A stretch of 64,000 bases of DNA from Muribaculaceae bacterium. Lineage in GTDB: Bacteria; Bacteroidota; Bacteroidia; Bacteroidales; Muribaculaceae. The stretch lies in the NCBI GenBank assembly GCA_014867205.1, contig WGUO01000005.1, positions 43,108 through 107,107 of the forward strand. Direction: 5' to 3'. Below the pieces are notes generated by a model, which worked only from the letters and a program-made list of their open reading frames with translations, searched no databases and had not been told where the DNA came from. This document shows positions 44,352 through 53,723 of the stretch, one piece after another (position 1 is the stretch's first letter; each line of letters starts with the position of its first letter). The position numbers and the translations under genes were made by a program.

Positions 44352-46367
44352 TTATTTTATGAGAATACGTTCGGCTTTTGAAGCGGACCTGACGATATAT
44401 ATGCCGGGAGCGAGGTCGGGCGTCAGGCCGTTGCTGACGGTCGCGACACGTGTGCCCTGCGGCGTATAGTAGACGCGGATGCCGTCATCGCTGTCGGCCG
44501 GAGCAATGGTTATCCCTAAGTTGTCTGACAGAGTCACCTCGACAGGCTCGTTCAGAAGTGCGACCCTACCCGACGAAAGCACGAGCTGTGCCATCGCAAG
44601 CTCATACGTCTGGCCGGTAGTAAGACGCTGTATCACGTTCCAGTCTGCGGTTAGTTCAATCGAGATCTGTTCGCTCGGGTCGAGATCGTATACACGGGGC
44701 GATGTGTAGGCGACCACATTGTCACCCTTAATCAGTATTGCTGAGAGGAAGCAGAGATAGGGCGCGTCGACGGCATTACTGAGAGTGCCGCTCACTGTCA
44801 CCGGGACGTTCATATCCACGACATTAGGGAAAATTCCGTCGATGAAATCGGGAGCCTCGGTTGAGGAGACATCGAGTGTCTTGCCCTCGGGAGTGACTGT
44901 AAGCCTGTATTCAGCGATGTCGAAAATGGGCTGCGGCACGGGTCTGAGGTTAGAGCCGTCGTCGGCCGGCTCGCCGATGCAATACACGATTTCAGCCATG
45001 TACTCGCCGTTGGCGAGGCTGCTGATGTCGAAATCCACATCACGGTATCCGTAGCGGACCAGTACATTCTCGATTGAGCCGAGAGAATATTGAGGCTCGC
45101 CACCGGCCAAGGGTGTGAGTCGCAGTCCGATTATACCGGAAGTGATGGTGCCTGGACCTGGATTATAGATCAGGTTATTTACGGTGAGGGCGTCTTTGGT
45201 GATATCATAAGTCATGTCGATGCCTGAATCGCTGATAAGACCGGCCGCCCAGGTGGATTCTCCCGTTGTGTCGGGACGTATCCCGACAATGCAGTCCTGC
45301 ATGTAGTCGAAACCGCCCGCGGCTCCGCCGATGCCCTGATGTATCGGGTCGAGCGCGTCAAGCAGGAAGTAGCCGTCGCTCATGCCACCCCACCCCCAGT
45401 TGAAGTGAAAGTAGCCGTCGCGGTCGTAGCCGTCACAGACGAATGAGTGTCCGCTTGCTGAACTCTGCCCGTCATAGATCACAGGCCCGTCATTTACCAG
45501 CGAGTTATATATTAGTTCCTCCCACTGCGCCAGCGAGTAATAGTCGCGATAGTGGTAGCGGAGGCTTTTGTCGTAACGGAAATATTCGCCCAGAGCGGGT
45601 GCGATGTTCATCGACACGGCGCCAGAGCCGGTTGTCGAGTAGTTCATGTCGACAGAATATCCACAGGCCATCATCAGCAGGGCGACAGCATCGTTGTTGA
45701 CCTCGGGGTCGCTGTCGCCATATGCATCAAGCATATTGACCCAGTCGAATGTTGTCTTGTTGTAGTTTATCCTGAGCCGGCGGCTGTGCCAGTAATATTC
45801 ATGATATCCTTTGGCGGTCTCGGGCCAGTTGTGATATTTCATCACCTGGGCCATGGCTGTGGCGACACATCCGGTCACACAGTGCTCGTCATTGGAAGTC
45901 GGACACTGGTTGTTGAAGGGGGAACTCTGGTTCCAGCGTGTCGAGCAGAGGGGAGCGATGCTCTCGCGCTCGGGATGCGCGAGCGTGACTGTTCCTGCCG
46001 AAGGATGCGCGGCCGCATATGCCACCTGCCGACCGAGCTCATCAATCCAGTAGGAGAATTCGGGAGGAAAATTCCCGGATTCATCGGCGATTTTTGATGA
46101 TCCGTATCCGAGTAGAGCCGGGGCGGCGTCATCGGCCGACACCACGACGAACCCTTCGGCATCAGTACGGCTGAAGAGGTAAACGGCCTCTGCGCCGTCG
46201 GCGTGCCGAGTGTTGATTAGTTTGAAACGCGGTGCGGCATTGGCCGGCATGACGCGCTCGGGCGCGGCATCGAGTGCGCGGTCGAGTGCCTGCTCGGGGG
46301 TCAGGGGGGCAGCGGCAGCCGATGCGGCGGCCAGCAGGGTTGAGGTGAGGAGTAGTGTAGTTCTCAT
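44352..46367 (-). CDS. secreted C10-family (streptopain-like) cysteine protease with T9SS tail
   Basis: A 671-residue protease. The signal peptide ends near ASAAAA. Residues about 20-130 look like the Spi/SpeB-type propeptide (FVVVSADDAAPALLGYG). The catalytic domain has HCVTGCVATAMAQVMKYHNWP with nucleophile C167, SGHSFVCDGYD with H307, and FHFNWGWGGMSDGYFLLD with the conserved tryptophans. A long beta-rich region follows, and the C-terminal T9SS domain ends in SKAERILIK. It starts only 6 nt after the stop of the aspartate aminotransferase gene, so the two are probably co-transcribed, an odd pairing of a housekeeping gene and a secreted protease. Confidence 0.93.
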   Translation of the reverse strand: MRTTLLLTSTLLAAASAAAAPLTPEQALDRALDAAPERVMPANAAPRFKLINTRHADGAEAVYLFSRTDAEGFVVVSADDAAPALLGYGSSKIADESGNFPPEFSYWIDELGRQVAYAAAHPSAGTVTLAHPERESIAPLCSTRWNQSSPFNNQCPTSNDEHCVTGCVATAMAQVMKYHNWPETAKGYHEYYWHSRRLRINYNKTTFDWVNMLDAYGDSDPEVNNDAVALLMMACGYSVDMNYSTTGSGAVSMNIAPALGEYFRYDKSLRYHYRDYYSLAQWEELIYNSLVNDGPVIYDGQSSASGHSFVCDGYDRDGYFHFNWGWGGMSDGYFLLDALDPIHQGIGGAAGGFDYMQDCIVGIRPDTTGESTWAAGLISDSGIDMTYDITKDALTVNNLIYNPGPGTITSGIIGLRLTPLAGGEPQYSLGSIENVLVRYGYRDVDFDISSLANGEYMAEIVYCIGEPADDGSNLRPVPQPIFDIAEYRLTVTPEGKTLDVSSTEAPDFIDGIFPNVVDMNVPVTVSGTLSNAVDAPYLCFLSAILIKGDNVVAYTSPRVYDLDPSEQISIELTADWNVIQRLTTGQTYELAMAQLVLSSGRVALLNEPVEVTLSDNLGITIAPADSDDGIRVYYTPQGTRVATVSNGLTPDLAPGIYIVRSASKAERILIK

Positions 46368-46373
46368 GTTTAG

Positions 46374-47591
46374 TTATTTTTCAGTGGGAAGAGGGCTGAG
46401 TTTAAGCGTGGCCTCGCGGATGCGTCTCATGGCCTCGCGTATATTGTCGTCGGATGTTGCGTACGAGAGGCGGATGAATCCGTCGGCGCAGAAAGCCTTT
46501 CCGTCGACGCAGGCCACATGGGCCTCCTCGAGCAGATACATCACGTAGTCGGCACTCGACTCAATTCTGCGGCCGGCGTGTTCGGTGCCGATCAGGGCGG
46601 TGACGTCAGGGAATAGGTAGAAGGCGCCCTGCGGGGGGGTGGCCTTCCATCCCGGTATCTCGGCGGCGAGCTCGCATATGAGGTCGCGGCGGCGTTCGAA
46701 CGCGGCGCGCATATCCTCTACGCACTGCTGCGGGCCGGAGTAGGCTGCCTCGGCGGCCTTCTGCGCTATTGACGAGGCTCCGGAGGTATACTGTCCCTGC
46801 AGCTTGACCACGGCTTTGGCTATGGTGAGCGGGGCGGCGAGATAGCCGATTCGCCAGCCGGTCATGGCATAAGCCTTCGACACGCCGTTGACGAGCACCG
46901 TGCGCTCCTGCATGCCCGGAAATGTGGCTATGCTTGCTACACCGCCTACATAGTTGATATGCTCGTAGATCTCGTCTGAGAGAATCGTGATTTCGGGATG
47001 CGTGGAGAGCACCTCGGCAAGAGCCTTGAGTTCATCTGCTGAATAAACGGAGCCTGTCGGGTTGCAGGGCGAGTTGAGCATGAGCACGCGGCTGCGTCCG
47101 GTTATTGCCTTCTCGAGTTGTGCAGGCGTCATCTTGAAGTCGCTCTCGGCCGTGGTCTCGACAAGCACGGGGACACCCTCGCAGAGTTTCACCATCTCGA
47201 CATATGACACCCAGGCCGGCACCGGTATGATCACCTCGTCGCCGGGATTGACGAGGGCCAGCAACGTGTTGGCGAGTTCCTGCTTGGCGCCGTTGCCCAC
47301 CACTATCTGCGCGGGAGTATATTCAAGACCGTTCTCACGGCGCAGCTTCTCACAAATTTCGCGTCGCAGCGATTCATAGCCCGCCACGGCGGTGTATCGC
47401 GAGTAATTGTCGTCGATGGCCTTTTTGGCCGCATCCTTGATGAAATCGGGCGTGTTGAAGTCTGGCTCGCCTGCCGACATGCCGATCACGTCGACTCCGG
47501 CTGCCCGGAGCTCGTTGGTTTTCTGAAGCATGGCCAGTGTGGCCGATACCGAAAGATTCTCTACACGTTGCGAAATCTGGTTCATGTTCAT
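46374..47591 (-). CDS. class I aspartate aminotransferase
   Basis: A 405-residue cytoplasmic PLP enzyme that moves amino groups between aspartate and 2-oxoglutarate. Motifs: MSAGEPDFNTPDFI at the start, VVGNGAKQEL, LNSPCNPTGSVYS, LSDEIYEHINY, and VNGVSKAYAMTGWRIGY with Schiff-base lysine K239. It belongs to the aspartate/aromatic (AAT Ib-like) group, normal in length. Either ATG (47591 or 47585) could be used. A TACATTTG -7-like box lies at 47608-47601, giving a very short leader. The C10 protease gene lies 6 nt downstream. Confidence 0.94.
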   Translation of the reverse strand: MNMNQISQRVENLSVSATLAMLQKTNELRAAGVDVIGMSAGEPDFNTPDFIKDAAKKAIDDNYSRYTAVAGYESLRREICEKLRRENGLEYTPAQIVVGNGAKQELANTLLALVNPGDEVIIPVPAWVSYVEMVKLCEGVPVLVETTAESDFKMTPAQLEKAITGRSRVLMLNSPCNPTGSVYSADELKALAEVLSTHPEITILSDEIYEHINYVGGVASIATFPGMQERTVLVNGVSKAYAMTGWRIGYLAAPLTIAKAVVKLQGQYTSGASSIAQKAAEAAYSGPQQCVEDMRAAFERRRDLICELAAEIPGWKATPPQGAFYLFPDVTALIGTEHAGRRIESSADYVMYLLEEAHVACVDGKAFCADGFIRLSYATSDDNIREAMRRIREATLKLSPLPTEK

Positions 47592-47670
47592 TTCTCTTTA
47601 CAAATGTATGAATAAGTTCTATAATTCGGAAATAAAACGGAGAAATTGGTGCGAGAAACAGCGATTAGGG

Positions 47671-48273
47671 TTACTCGCAGGAGAGTATTTTGGGAACGAT
47701 AAGGGTAATTGTGGTGTTGGGGTCGAGACGGTGCTCGCCGTCGAAGTCTGTCGCGTCTCCGTAGTGCTGCAGATATTCCTCCTTGCAGTTGACAACGGTG
47801 TCACGCGTGCCGAAGAATGCCGATACCAGTTCAGGGCTGTCGGGATTGCGGCCGATGATGCCGAATTTCGGATCAAATTGCTTTGCCTCCATTTTCTCGT
47901 ATTTTTTCACGAGCTTGTCGGAGACCTCGAAGTCTTTCGCGCCGTCGAGACGCGGATTATGGAAGGGGAGTCGCTGTCCGATCTTCTCCGACAGGTGGCG
48001 CGAGGTGTGGAACGACGGGTTGATCAGTATGCGGCGGAATCCGCGGAACATCTGTGCGAACATTCCGCCCATCGAGGTGCCGACTATGATGGCGTCGGGG
48101 CGGAGCAATGTGGCCAGACGTTTAAGCTCGGTCATGGCCACCTCGGGCTGCACCGGGATGTCGGGCGATATTACCTCATACTTCGACAGTGTGCGGCGCA
48201 GGCGCTGGGCCGTTGTGGACTGCCCGGATGAGGAGAGCCCGTGCAGATATACTACTTGTCTTTTCTTGTCCAT
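47671..48273 (-). CDS. YqiA/YcfP-type alpha/beta-hydrolase
   Basis: A 200-residue cytoplasmic protein of the UPF0227/YqiA esterase type. VYLHGLSSSGQS lies near the N-terminus, the nucleophile elbow is GTSMGGMFAQ, FFGTRDTVV gives the acid, and DGEHRL carries the histidine, so the catalytic triad is complete. Esterase activity is expected on short acyl substrates; the physiological substrate is unknown. Its start overlaps the end of the U32 protein gene by 22 nt, which suggests coupled translation. Confidence 0.87.
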   Translation of the reverse strand: MDKKRQVVYLHGLSSSGQSTTAQRLRRTLSKYEVISPDIPVQPEVAMTELKRLATLLRPDAIIVGTSMGGMFAQMFRGFRRILINPSFHTSRHLSEKIGQRLPFHNPRLDGAKDFEVSDKLVKKYEKMEAKQFDPKFGIIGRNPDSPELVSAFFGTRDTVVNCKEEYLQHYGDATDFDGEHRLDPNTTITLIVPKILSCE

Positions 48274-49496
48274 ATGTAAAGTTTGTCTGAGGGTCTGACT
48301 TTTTCGGGAACAGGCATCGAGAAGAGCTGCCCCTTGGTTACTCTGTCGACCGGCTTGAGGTCGAAGCGGAGTTCCTCGACCGTCATGATGAGGGCGCCCG
48401 TGGACGGACCGGAAATTACGATCTCATCGCCGATTTTCAGTTCTCCGGCCTCCATCAGGAACTCGCCGACACCAATCTTCGAGAAATATCTGATGGCCTT
48501 GGCGGCATACTGCTTGACGCGGGTTGCCGACGAGCCATACTTCGAGCTCCACTCGCCGAGACGCTGCCCGAGATAGTATCCGTTCCAGAATCCGCGGTTG
48601 AACACCTTGGCGAGTCGCGCGTCCCAGCGTTCGACCATCGAGTCGGAGAATGTTCCGTCGGCGATGGCCTGGAGCGCCTCGGAGTAGCAAGACACTGTCT
48701 CGGCGACATACTCAGCGCCCCGGGCACGCCCCTCGATCTTGAAGACGCGAACGCCGGCATCGACCATCTTGTTGAGAAAATGTATGGTCTTGAGGTCCTT
48801 GGGCGACATTATGTATTTGTTCTCGATGTCGAGTTGCTCGCCGGTCTCGCGGTCTGTGACGGTGTAGGCGCGACGGCATATCTGGTTGCAGGCGCCGCGG
48901 TTGGCCGAGGAGTTCATCTCGTGCAGGCTCAGGTAGCACTTGCCGCTGACGGCCATGCAGAGCGCGCCGTGGCAGAACATCTCGAGCCTGACGGGCTTGC
49001 CGCCGGGTCCGGTAAGTCCAGATTCCCGTATCTGCCGGCTGATTTCGGCCACCTGGTCCATGTTGAGCTCGCGGGCCAGCACCATCACGTCGGCAAACCG
49101 GGCATAGAACCTTACGGCCTCGAAGTTGGTGACATTGACTTGGGTGGAGATGTGGACCTCCTGGCCTATGCTGCGGGCGTAGAGTATGGCCGCCATGTCA
49201 GAGGCGATTATTGCCGATATGCCTGCCTGGTGCGCCCGGTCGATGATCGACCGCATCAGCGGCATGTCGCTGTCATAGATGACGGTGTTGACCGTCAGGT
49301 AGGTCTTTACGCCCCGCTCCGAGCAGAAGCGGGCTATATCCTCCATATCGTCGGCGGTAAAGTTGGCGCTCGAGCGTGAGCGCATGTTCAGTCCCTCGAT
49401 GCCGAAATAGACGGCGTCGGCACCCGCCTTGACGGCTGCCGCAAGCGACTCTCGGCTCCCTACCGGAGCCATTATCTCAAAATCTTTTCTATTCAT
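48252..49496 (-). CDS. U32-family protein, TrhP/YegQ-like
   Basis: A 414-residue protein of the peptidase U32 family. Hallmarks are IMAPVGSRESLAAAVKAGADAVYFG, VNVTNFEAVRFY, and the family signature EMFCHGALCMAVSGKCYLS with four conserved cysteines in all (FCHG, LCMA, KCYL, GACNQICRR). In characterised relatives these cysteines serve Fe-S/prephenate-dependent tRNA wobble-uridine hydroxylation (TrhP) rather than proteolysis. The length and the C-terminal beta-barrel-like end fit TrhP. The next gene overlaps by 22 nt. Choice between TrhP and other U32 branches is not certain. Confidence 0.88.
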   Translation of the reverse strand: MNRKDFEIMAPVGSRESLAAAVKAGADAVYFGIEGLNMRSRSSANFTADDMEDIARFCSERGVKTYLTVNTVIYDSDMPLMRSIIDRAHQAGISAIIASDMAAILYARSIGQEVHISTQVNVTNFEAVRFYARFADVMVLARELNMDQVAEISRQIRESGLTGPGGKPVRLEMFCHGALCMAVSGKCYLSLHEMNSSANRGACNQICRRAYTVTDRETGEQLDIENKYIMSPKDLKTIHFLNKMVDAGVRVFKIEGRARGAEYVAETVSCYSEALQAIADGTFSDSMVERWDARLAKVFNRGFWNGYYLGQRLGEWSSKYGSSATRVKQYAAKAIRYFSKIGVGEFLMEAGELKIGDEIVISGPSTGALIMTVEELRFDLKPVDRVTKGQLFSMPVPEKVRPSDKLYIWTRKDK

Positions 49497-49601
49497 GTCT
49501 CATAGGCCGCGCTCTGTATGCGCGTGCTTCTGATTTGTGTCTTCCGGGGCGCCGTAGGCCGGATATCTCGACTTAATCCCGGCGTTCAGGCAGCCCTTCG
49601 G

Positions 49602-50426
49602 TTATTTCTTGCAGATATAATATGTGACAGCCCCGAAAGTAAGCGATTTCCAGCGGCAGTCGCTTAGCCCGGCGGCGGTCATAAGCGCGGTCATCCGGTC
49701 GCGCTGCGGAGCGGCGGCGATACTCTCTGGCAGATATGAATATGCGCGTGAGTCGCCAGAGACGATGCGCCCCAATGCCGGTATGATATGGCGCGCATAG
49801 AGGCGGTAGAGTGCGAGCGTCACGGGATTGGTCGGCTCGGAAAGCTCGATGACGCAGAGTGTGCCGCCGGGGCGGAGCACACGGGCCATTTCCGCCAGTC
49901 CCCGGTCGAGATGCTCGAAGTTGCGCACCCCGTAGGCCACGGTGATCATATCGAACGAGTTGTCGGCAAAACGCAGGTTCAGCGAGTCTCCCTGTTCGAA
50001 CGATAAATGATTTCTTGCGGATTCATCGGCGTTTTTTAACTTTCTTCCGGCGATTTTCAACATTCCCTCCGAGAGGTCGACGCCAATGATATGGGAGTTC
50101 GGGAACCTGCGGTGCAGCTCGAAGGCCACGTCGCCGGTGCCGGTTGCTATGTCAAGTATATCTATGGCTGCGGCGTGAGAGAGTTGGCCGGAGGCGGCCT
50201 TCAGCGCACGCGACCTCCACCAGCGGTGCAGCCCGAAAGTCATTGCCGTGTTCATGAAGTCGTAGGCCGGGGCTATCGAGTCGAACATCTGCTCGAGCTG
50301 GTCGGACTTGCCGCGTGAGTCGTCGTATGGATTGACAAGTTCCGCTCCGCTCAGGCGCGTGTTGTCCGACTCCGGTTCCTCTGCTCGAGGTTTCGGTTTG
50401 CTCTGCGTGTCGGGGTTTGTCGGCAT
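49602..50426 (-). CDS. menG: demethylmenaquinone methyltransferase (UbiE/MenG)
   Basis: A 274-residue SAM-dependent methyltransferase that makes menaquinone from demethylmenaquinone. The start is the ATG at 50426, one base after the stop of the previous gene; the open frame further upstream overlaps that gene. A charged 30-residue N-terminal extension precedes the family core: MFDSIAPAYDFMNTAMTFGLHRWWR, DILDIATGTGDVAFEL (motif I), VTVAYGVRNFEHLDRGLAEMARVLRPGG and FGAVTYYICKK at the end. Residues and order are complete. Confidence 0.95.
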   Translation of the reverse strand: MPTNPDTQSKPKPRAEEPESDNTRLSGAELVNPYDDSRGKSDQLEQMFDSIAPAYDFMNTAMTFGLHRWWRSRALKAASGQLSHAAAIDILDIATGTGDVAFELHRRFPNSHIIGVDLSEGMLKIAGRKLKNADESARNHLSFEQGDSLNLRFADNSFDMITVAYGVRNFEHLDRGLAEMARVLRPGGTLCVIELSEPTNPVTLALYRLYARHIIPALGRIVSGDSRAYSYLPESIAAAPQRDRMTALMTAAGLSDCRWKSLTFGAVTYYICKK

Positions 50427-50427
50427 G

Positions 50428-51555
50428 TCAGATCTTTTTCGAGAAACTGCGGCGTCTGCGGTGCTGGCGTGTGTTGAAGTATTCCCACTGGCTCTGCACC
50501 TTGGAGTTTGTCTCCATCTCAGGGTTGGACTCGGCATACTTGTAGCCGTTGGCTATGTAGTATGGCAGCAGGTCCTGGAAGAGCAGCGCGTTGGCGCCCT
50601 TGTTCTGGTAGTCGGGGTGTATGGCCACAAGCAGCAGGTCCACGCGGTCGTTCTTTCCCTTCAGTCCCTTGAGCAGATGATACCAGCCGAGCGGCAACAT
50701 ACGGCCCTTCGACTTCTGGAGACCACGGCTCATCGAGGGCATCGAGATGCCGACACCAACAAGCCGGTTGGTGCGGTCAACTATCAGTGTCAGCAGGTCG
50801 AGGTTGAGCAGGTCGAGGTAGAGGTCGATATAGTATTCGATCTGGCGCTCCGAAAGCTCGGAATACTGGTACAGGTCCTTGTAAGCCTCGTTGATGAGAT
50901 GAAACAGCGCATGGCCATATTCACGCTTGACACGCTTGCGGCTGGTGTACTTGAGCACGCGAAGGCCGAATTTTTGCTTGACGATGTCGGCTATTCGGTT
51001 GTAGCGTTCCGGAATCTCGTCGGGAACCTCCATCAGAAACTCCACCCAGTCTGATTCCTTCTTGAACCCGAGGCGCTCCATGTGCTGCGGATAATAGGGA
51101 TAGTTGTAGATGGTGGCCATTGTTGAGAGTTCCTCGAAGCCTTCGACAAGCATCCCCTCATGATCAAGGTCGGTGAATGACAGAGGACCTATTATCTTGT
51201 TCATTCCCTTGCTTTTGCCCCATTTCTGCACGGCGTCGAGAAGAGCCGCCGATACCTCGTGGTCGTCGATGAAATCGATAAAGCCGAAACGCACGTTTTT
51301 CTCGTGTGACTTCTTGTTGACCTGATGGTTGATGATGCCGACGATCCGGCCTACGGGCTTGCCGTCGCGGTATGCCATATACAGCACTTCCTCACAGAAC
51401 TCGAACGCAGGGTTGGCCGAGGGCGACAGTGTCCTGACATCATCAGTGATCAGTGGGGGTACATAATATGGATTGCCGTCGTACAGGTCTATCTGGAATT
51501 TTGTGAATTCTCTGAGGTTTTTCTTTGTGGGCTTTAGTTCTTTTATTTCCAGCAT
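50428..51555 (-). CDS. GNAT-like N-acetyltransferase-related protein
   Basis: A 375-residue soluble protein of a conserved Bacteroidota family. Two regions resemble GNAT folds: YRDGKPVGRIVGIINHQVNKK near residues 60-85, and RVDLLLVAIHPDYQNKGANALLFQDLLPYYIANGY near 300-335, where HPDYQNKGA corresponds to the acetyl-CoA pyrophosphate loop. The protein ends in a basic stretch. The substrate is unknown. It is followed by menG after one base and preceded by the pseudokinase gene (39 nt), so it is part of the minus-strand run from yqeY. Confidence 0.8.
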   Translation of the reverse strand: MLEIKELKPTKKNLREFTKFQIDLYDGNPYYVPPLITDDVRTLSPSANPAFEFCEEVLYMAYRDGKPVGRIVGIINHQVNKKSHEKNVRFGFIDFIDDHEVSAALLDAVQKWGKSKGMNKIIGPLSFTDLDHEGMLVEGFEELSTMATIYNYPYYPQHMERLGFKKESDWVEFLMEVPDEIPERYNRIADIVKQKFGLRVLKYTSRKRVKREYGHALFHLINEAYKDLYQYSELSERQIEYYIDLYLDLLNLDLLTLIVDRTNRLVGVGISMPSMSRGLQKSKGRMLPLGWYHLLKGLKGKNDRVDLLLVAIHPDYQNKGANALLFQDLLPYYIANGYKYAESNPEMETNSKVQSQWEYFNTRQHRRRRSFSKKI

Positions 51556-51594
51556 GGCTGCGGTGGTTGGTCAGGAACGGAGTGTTTGAATGGA

Positions 51595-52374
51595 TTATTT
51601 TCCTATGGTCAGCCAGAAGAGCAGAATCACCATGACTATGATAAACGATATCAGCAGGTAATATATCTGCGATGAGTTCCGGCGTTCCACGGCGAGCTGC
51701 ACGTCGGCCACCGTGGCGAGCGCCTTGTCATTCTGCTCGCATTTGTTGGCTATGCGCCGCAGGCGCGGCAGCGACGTGGGGAGATGGTCGAGCACCTCGT
51801 TGAGCACCTTGCCGTAACTTCTGATGTCGGCCTCTGTGTCATGTCTTGACAGGCGTGACTGCTGGTCATAGCCGACATTGATCAGCTTCAGGTTCTCGTT
51901 GTATTCGGTGAAGATGATTGTGTCGGGCGTAATGGGGTCATGCACTATGTGGTTCTCCTGGATATACTGCATCGCGTCGAGCAGCTGTGTCTGGAGACGG
52001 TGCACGATCTTGGGCGTGAGGCGCTTCTCGTCGATGAGCCGCCTCAGTGAATAGCCGTAGACGTCATCGGTGATTATGGCCATGCCGATGCCCGGAATCT
52101 CCTCGAAGTCATTGACCATGACGATGTTCGGATGAGACAGGTTGTATCGCGTCTCGAACTCCTGCTCGATCATGTCGCGGAATTCCTGCTTGTCGGCATA
52201 CTCGGGCTTCAGGGCCTTGAGCATTACCCACTTGCCATGCTTGCGCACGGTGTAGACATCGTAGTATTTCTCGCTCCATTCGGGGAGCAGCGTGAGGTCG
52301 GACCACTTGCCCGTAGGGTCGTTGATCGGAATCTTTTTCTCCTCTTTGCTGATGTATGCGTTGCTTTGGTCCAA
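51595..52374 (-). CDS. tail-anchored pseudokinase
   Basis: A 259-residue protein with a eukaryote-like kinase fold. It keeps the beta-3 lysine (MLKALK, K53) and a helix-C glutamate region, and it has the hinge and helical lobe (RRLIDEKRLTPKIVHRLQTQLLDAMQYI). The catalytic loop reads HDPITPDT at 145-152 where HRDLKPEN is expected. The metal-binding DFG is NVG at 166-168. Both catalytic aspartates are therefore gone. One transmembrane helix lies at 237-257 at the very end, so the kinase lobe faces the cytoplasm. The only available start is a TTG at 52374; there is no in-frame ATG upstream. It lies 75 nt after serS behind a hairpin. Confidence 0.82.
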   Translation of the reverse strand: MDQSNAYISKEEKKIPINDPTGKWSDLTLLPEWSEKYYDVYTVRKHGKWVMLKALKPEYADKQEFRDMIEQEFETRYNLSHPNIVMVNDFEEIPGIGMAIITDDVYGYSLRRLIDEKRLTPKIVHRLQTQLLDAMQYIQENHIVHDPITPDTIIFTEYNENLKLINVGYDQQSRLSRHDTEADIRSYGKVLNEVLDHLPTSLPRLRRIANKCEQNDKALATVADVQLAVERRNSSQIYYLLISFIIVMVILLFWLTIGK

Positions 52375-52400
52375 GGTGAATGCATTTTGTGCCTTGGGGC

Positions 52401-52434
52401 CTGACGCAGCCGTTAGAGTACACGGCTGCGTCAG
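52401..52434. terminator. hairpin between serS and the pseudokinase gene
   Basis: CTGACGCAGCCG (52401-52412) and CGGCTGCGTCAG (52423-52434) form a perfect 12-bp stem with a 10-nt loop, 16 nt after the serS stop. No T run follows on the minus strand, so it may attenuate or stabilise rather than fully terminate. Confidence 0.65.
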
Positions 52435-52449
52435 TGCTTTGGCTGGTTA

Positions 52450-53721
52450 TTAGTCGATTATGTCGAAACCGCAGTACTTGCGAAGGCACTCGGGAATCAC
52501 GATGCCCTGGGGCGTTTGGTTGTTCTCGAGGAGGGCCGCCATGATGCGGGGCAGCGCGAGAGCCGAGCCGTTGAGGGTGTGGCAGAGCTGAATCTTCTTG
52601 TCAGCGCCACGGTAACGGCATTTCAGCCTGTTTGCCTGGTATGTCTCGAAGTTGGAGACGGAGGAAACCTCAAGCCAGCGCTTCTGGGCAGCTGACCAGA
52701 CCTCGAAGTCGAAGGTTATGGCCGAGGTGAAGCTCATGTCACCGCCGCAGAGGCGGAGTATATGCCAGGGAAGTCCCAGTTTCTCGAGCAGCCCCTGCAC
52801 GTGGTCCTTCATCTCCTCGAGGGCGGCGTAGGAGTTCTCGGGTTTCTCGATGCGTACGATCTCGACCTTGTCAAACTGGTGGAGACGGTTGAGGCCACGC
52901 ACATCCTTGCCATAACTGCCCGCCTCGCGGCGCCAGCAGGGTGAGTAAGCGCAGTTCTTCTTGGGGAGCTCGGCCTCGGGGATTATCACGTCGCGGTAGA
53001 TGTTTGTAACCGGGACCTCGGCCGTGGGGATGAGGTAGAGGTTGTCGAGGTTGATGTGATACATCTGGCCCTCCTTGTCGGGCAGCTGGCCTGTGCCGTA
53101 GCCCGAAGCCTCGTTGACGACAAACGGAGGCTCGACCTCGGTGTAGCCTGCGTGCCAGGCCTCGTCGAGGAAGAACTGGATGAGTGCGCGCTGCAAACGT
53201 GCGCCTTTGCCGATGTAGAACGGGAAACCGGCTCCCGTCACCTTGACGCCGAGCTCGAAGTCGATGATGTTGTATTTCCTGGCGAGTTCCCAGTGGGGCA
53301 GGGCGTCCTCGGGGAGGTCAGGCATCGGTCCACCGGTTTTCTCAACAACATTATCCTCGGCGGTACGGCCCTCGGGCACAGCTGCGCAGGGGAGGTTGGG
53401 CACCGTGAGCAGCAGGTCGCGCACCTCGTTCTCGCACTCGGCCAGACGGTCCTGAAGAGCCTTGGTGTTGTTCTTGATCTCGGCCACCTTGTCCTTGACA
53501 GCCTCTGCCTCCTCCTTGCGGCCCTCCTTCATGAGGGCGCCGATCGATGCGGCGAGTTTTTTCAGTTCCGAGGCGTCGGAATCGGTCTTCTGCTGTAGGC
53601 GACGGCGCTCGGCGTCGATGTCAAGCACCTTGTTGATGATCTCTTTGCCGTCGAAGCCTTTGACGGCGAGGCGGTCGATAACGAACTGGGGATCGGCCTT
53701 GATAGTCTGAAGGGTTAGCAT
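52450..53721 (-). CDS. serS: serine--tRNA ligase
   Basis: A 423-residue class II synthetase that charges tRNA-Ser. The N-terminal antiparallel coiled coil lies near 30-110. Motif 2 region CYSPCWRREAGSYGKDVRGLNRLHQFDKVE and motif 3 region HTLNGSALALPRIMAALLENNQ are present, together with the serine-site TAEVPVTN. Length is normal. It follows yqeY after 2 nt, so the two are translated from one message. Confidence 0.98.
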   Translation of the reverse strand: MLTLQTIKADPQFVIDRLAVKGFDGKEIINKVLDIDAERRRLQQKTDSDASELKKLAASIGALMKEGRKEEAEAVKDKVAEIKNNTKALQDRLAECENEVRDLLLTVPNLPCAAVPEGRTAEDNVVEKTGGPMPDLPEDALPHWELARKYNIIDFELGVKVTGAGFPFYIGKGARLQRALIQFFLDEAWHAGYTEVEPPFVVNEASGYGTGQLPDKEGQMYHINLDNLYLIPTAEVPVTNIYRDVIIPEAELPKKNCAYSPCWRREAGSYGKDVRGLNRLHQFDKVEIVRIEKPENSYAALEEMKDHVQGLLEKLGLPWHILRLCGGDMSFTSAITFDFEVWSAAQKRWLEVSSVSNFETYQANRLKCRYRGADKKIQLCHTLNGSALALPRIMAALLENNQTPQGIVIPECLRKYCGFDIID

Positions 53722-53723
53722 GT

